Shown one piece after another: positions 33,613 through 34,023 of a DNA stretch of 34,023 bases. The DNA is from Gammaproteobacteria bacterium (GTDB lineage Bacteria; Pseudomonadota; Gammaproteobacteria; UBA4575): assembly GCA_022824965.1 (NCBI GenBank), contig JAJDYY010000007.1:1-34023 (forward strand), given 5' to 3'. Position numbers and translations under genes: made by a program. Under the pieces are notes generated by a model that searched no databases, was not told where the DNA came from, and worked only from the letters and a program-made list of their open reading frames with translations. The first letter of the stretch is position 1. Every line of letters begins with the position of its first letter.

Positions 33613-34023
33613 CGCTTCGCGCACCGACGAGAATGACGTGTGCCGCCTGTCTGTCTCCCTGTCAGGTAATGCATCACCAATGAGTATCACGATTCAGATT
33701 CCGGGAATTCAAGTAAAATTGATTTCTCCAATACTAAAATCGACAGGACAGGCATTGTCAACCGTACGTTCATGAGTGTGGCATGCGGTCTTTGGCAGTT
33801 GTAGAAGAACTCGTAACCAAGCAGATATCCGCCGCTCGCGGGCGGCGGCCTCATTGAAGCGATGGCCTCCTGCTGCTTCGCGGTTTAAAGAAATGTACCT
33901 CTGAATTTTCCTTTATAAGGGCCGACCGAATGTCCATTCGGTTTGCGACCTTTCTAAAGCACCAGCCAGATACAGCCTGTCAATGTCTTCAGGTTTCGAA
34001 TACGAACCCTCTGCAGAATGGAA
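33613..34023. other. No recognisable gene
   Basis: No frame with protein character is seen up to the window edge. A perfect 7-bp inverted repeat ACCGAAT / ATTCGGT with GTCC loop lies at 33925-33942 and is followed by TTTGCGACCTTTCT; it could end a transcript entering from the left or be an operator. Confidence 0.35.

Overview
The window looks like a piece of chromosome from a GC-rich, Gram-negative gammaproteobacterium. It has a trimeric porin, a TonB-dependent receptor, an autotransporter, surface lipoproteins and an Aap-type amino-acid transporter. The genus cannot be fixed from the sequence. A GC-rich backbone fills about 1-22600 and 32600-34023. An AT-richer accessory island lies between them (about 22.6-32.5 kb), and one isolated AT-rich gene sits at 8.15-8.8 kb.

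Layout of the backbone. The left edge cuts a TnpB gene of an IS200/IS605-type element. A secreted protein of unknown function, a coiled-coil porin and a Sel1-repeat protein follow. A complete general L-amino-acid ABC transporter operon (aapJQMP, 3590-7884) comes next: periplasmic binding protein, two permeases and ATPase. Then come an AT-rich gene with a HEPN-type R-X4-H motif, a TonB-dependent receptor (reverse), a decayed beta-barrel remnant, a dihydroflavonol-reductase-like SDR, and a lipidated subtilisin-like autotransporter (reverse). After a gene-poor kilobase there is a solitary tyrosine recombinase lying between two inverted dyad-symmetric sites. Two lipoproteins with TbpB-like barrel signatures follow, each starting Cys plus a glycine run. 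An outer-membrane beta-barrel protein (reverse) closes this part.

The island starts at a 3' half-tRNA with a CAT anticodon (22626-22665, reverse). This is the typical scar of tRNA-targeted integration, and integrase-arm-like TGTACCG repeats lie beside it. It carries a small lipoprotein, a DarTG toxin-antitoxin pair whose DarG antitoxin has an extra C-terminal HNH nuclease-like domain, a broken IS481-like element, two translationally coupled small genes, a HipBA toxin-antitoxin pair with repeated TATAC/GTATA operator half-sites, a Fic AMP-transferase, an IS1380-like remnant, a chimeric DUF4145 fragment, a NYN-domain protein behind a terminator-containing leader, and the tail of a DUF3800 gene. 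Beyond the island lies a second outer-membrane barrel protein, related to the one just before it.

The most unusual items are the DarG-HNH fusion, the recombinase flanked by inverted loxP-like sites, the attenuator-like leader of the NYN gene, an isolated 14-8-14 perfect dyad near fic, and a lipoprotein built from two tandem TbpB-like units.
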